Origin: Actinomycetota bacterium
GTDB taxonomy: Bacteria; Actinomycetota; Coriobacteriia; Anaerosomatales; D1FN1-002
DNA: 6,640 bases
Direction of reading: 5' to 3'
Assembly: GCA_005774595.1 (NCBI GenBank)
Contig: VAUM01000084.1
Location: 1-6,640, forward strand
Positions 6,493 to 6,640 of the stretch are shown one piece after another (the stretch's first letter is position 1; each line of letters starts with the position of its first letter). The notes below the pieces were generated by a model. That model was not told the DNA's origin and made no database searches. It saw only the letters and a program-made list of their open reading frames with translations. The translations under genes and the position numbers were made by a program.

Positions 6493-6640
6493 CGCGGAAC
6501 CTCTCGAGCGAGTACGGCTCGCTCGCTGGGATGCCGGCCTTGCGCAGCGCGATGTCGACCTGTTGGCGGGGTGTGTCGACGCCCTCGAGGTCGGGCAGGA
6601 GCAGGCCGCGGCGCCAGCCGCTCGTCACGATGACCCCGTA
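6476..6640 (-). CDS. amrA: AMMECR1-domain protein (AmmeMemoRadiSam system protein A), C-terminal part
   Basis: The 54 visible residues begin YGVIVTSGWRRGLLLPDLEG, continue VDTPRQQVDIALRKAGI and end in LERFRVDRHV before a TGA at 6478-6476. This is the C-terminal third of an AMMECR1 domain: GVIVxSGxRxGLLLPDLEGVDT and the xALRKAGI helix are family signatures. Bacterial members often belong to the three-part AmmeMemoRadiSam set (AMMECR1 protein, Memo-like protein, radical SAM enzyme), whose function is not well defined. The partner genes would lie outside this window, so membership of that set is unproven. The 5' end is cut by the window edge. The stop overlaps the TTG start of miaA by 17 bp, so the two genes are probably co-transcribed. 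Confidence 0.8.
   Translation of the reverse strand, partial: YGVIVTSGWRRGLLLPDLEGVDTPRQQVDIALRKAGIPASEPYSLERFRVDRHV

Overview
The window is very GC-rich and densely coded. It looks like the chromosome of an Actinomycetota member, quite possibly an anaerobic lineage such as Coriobacteriia. Three things point there. The LexA operators are of the CGAAC-N4-GTTCG type used by actinobacteria. The gene order nrdR / LysM gene / lexA, then hflX / dapF / miaA, closely resembles the Mycobacterium tuberculosis block Rv2718c-Rv2720 and Rv2725c-Rv2727c (order recalled, not searched). Finally, an apparent NrdG-type radical SAM start, an LL-diaminopimelate aminotransferase and an AMMECR1-type protein are more usual in anaerobes than in mycobacteria. 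The lineage call is inference.

Left part (1-1319). The minus strand carries, in transcription order, a small LysM exported protein (740-1087), nrdR (205-651) and the start of a radical SAM protein resembling anaerobic ribonucleotide-reductase activases (1-140, running off the window). nrdR has its own promoter with two NrdR-box-like sites 31 bp apart. The 232-bp region between the LysM gene and lexA holds two divergent promoters and four LexA-box-like palindromes, so both genes should belong to the SOS response. The LysM gene sits where the SOS cell-division inhibitors YneA, DivS and Rv2719c sit in other Gram-positives.

Middle (1320-1952, plus strand): lexA, complete, with cleavage site and Ser/Lys dyad. 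It converges with hflX, leaving only 15 bp between the stop codons.

Right part (1968-6640, minus strand): a co-directional housekeeping cluster. In transcription order it is the C-terminal end of an AMMECR1-domain protein, miaA (tRNA i6A37 synthesis), dapF and dapL (consecutive steps to meso-diaminopimelate for lysine and peptidoglycan) and hflX (ribosome-associated GTPase). Spacing is tight, apart from 146 bp before dapL.

No mobile element, CRISPR array, rRNA, tRNA or phage gene was seen, and no wholly new system. The most informative parts are the regulatory architectures of the lexA/LysM and nrdR promoters, the start-codon problem of the radical SAM gene, and the replacement or supplementation of mycobacterial-type gene order by dapL and an AMMECR1 gene.
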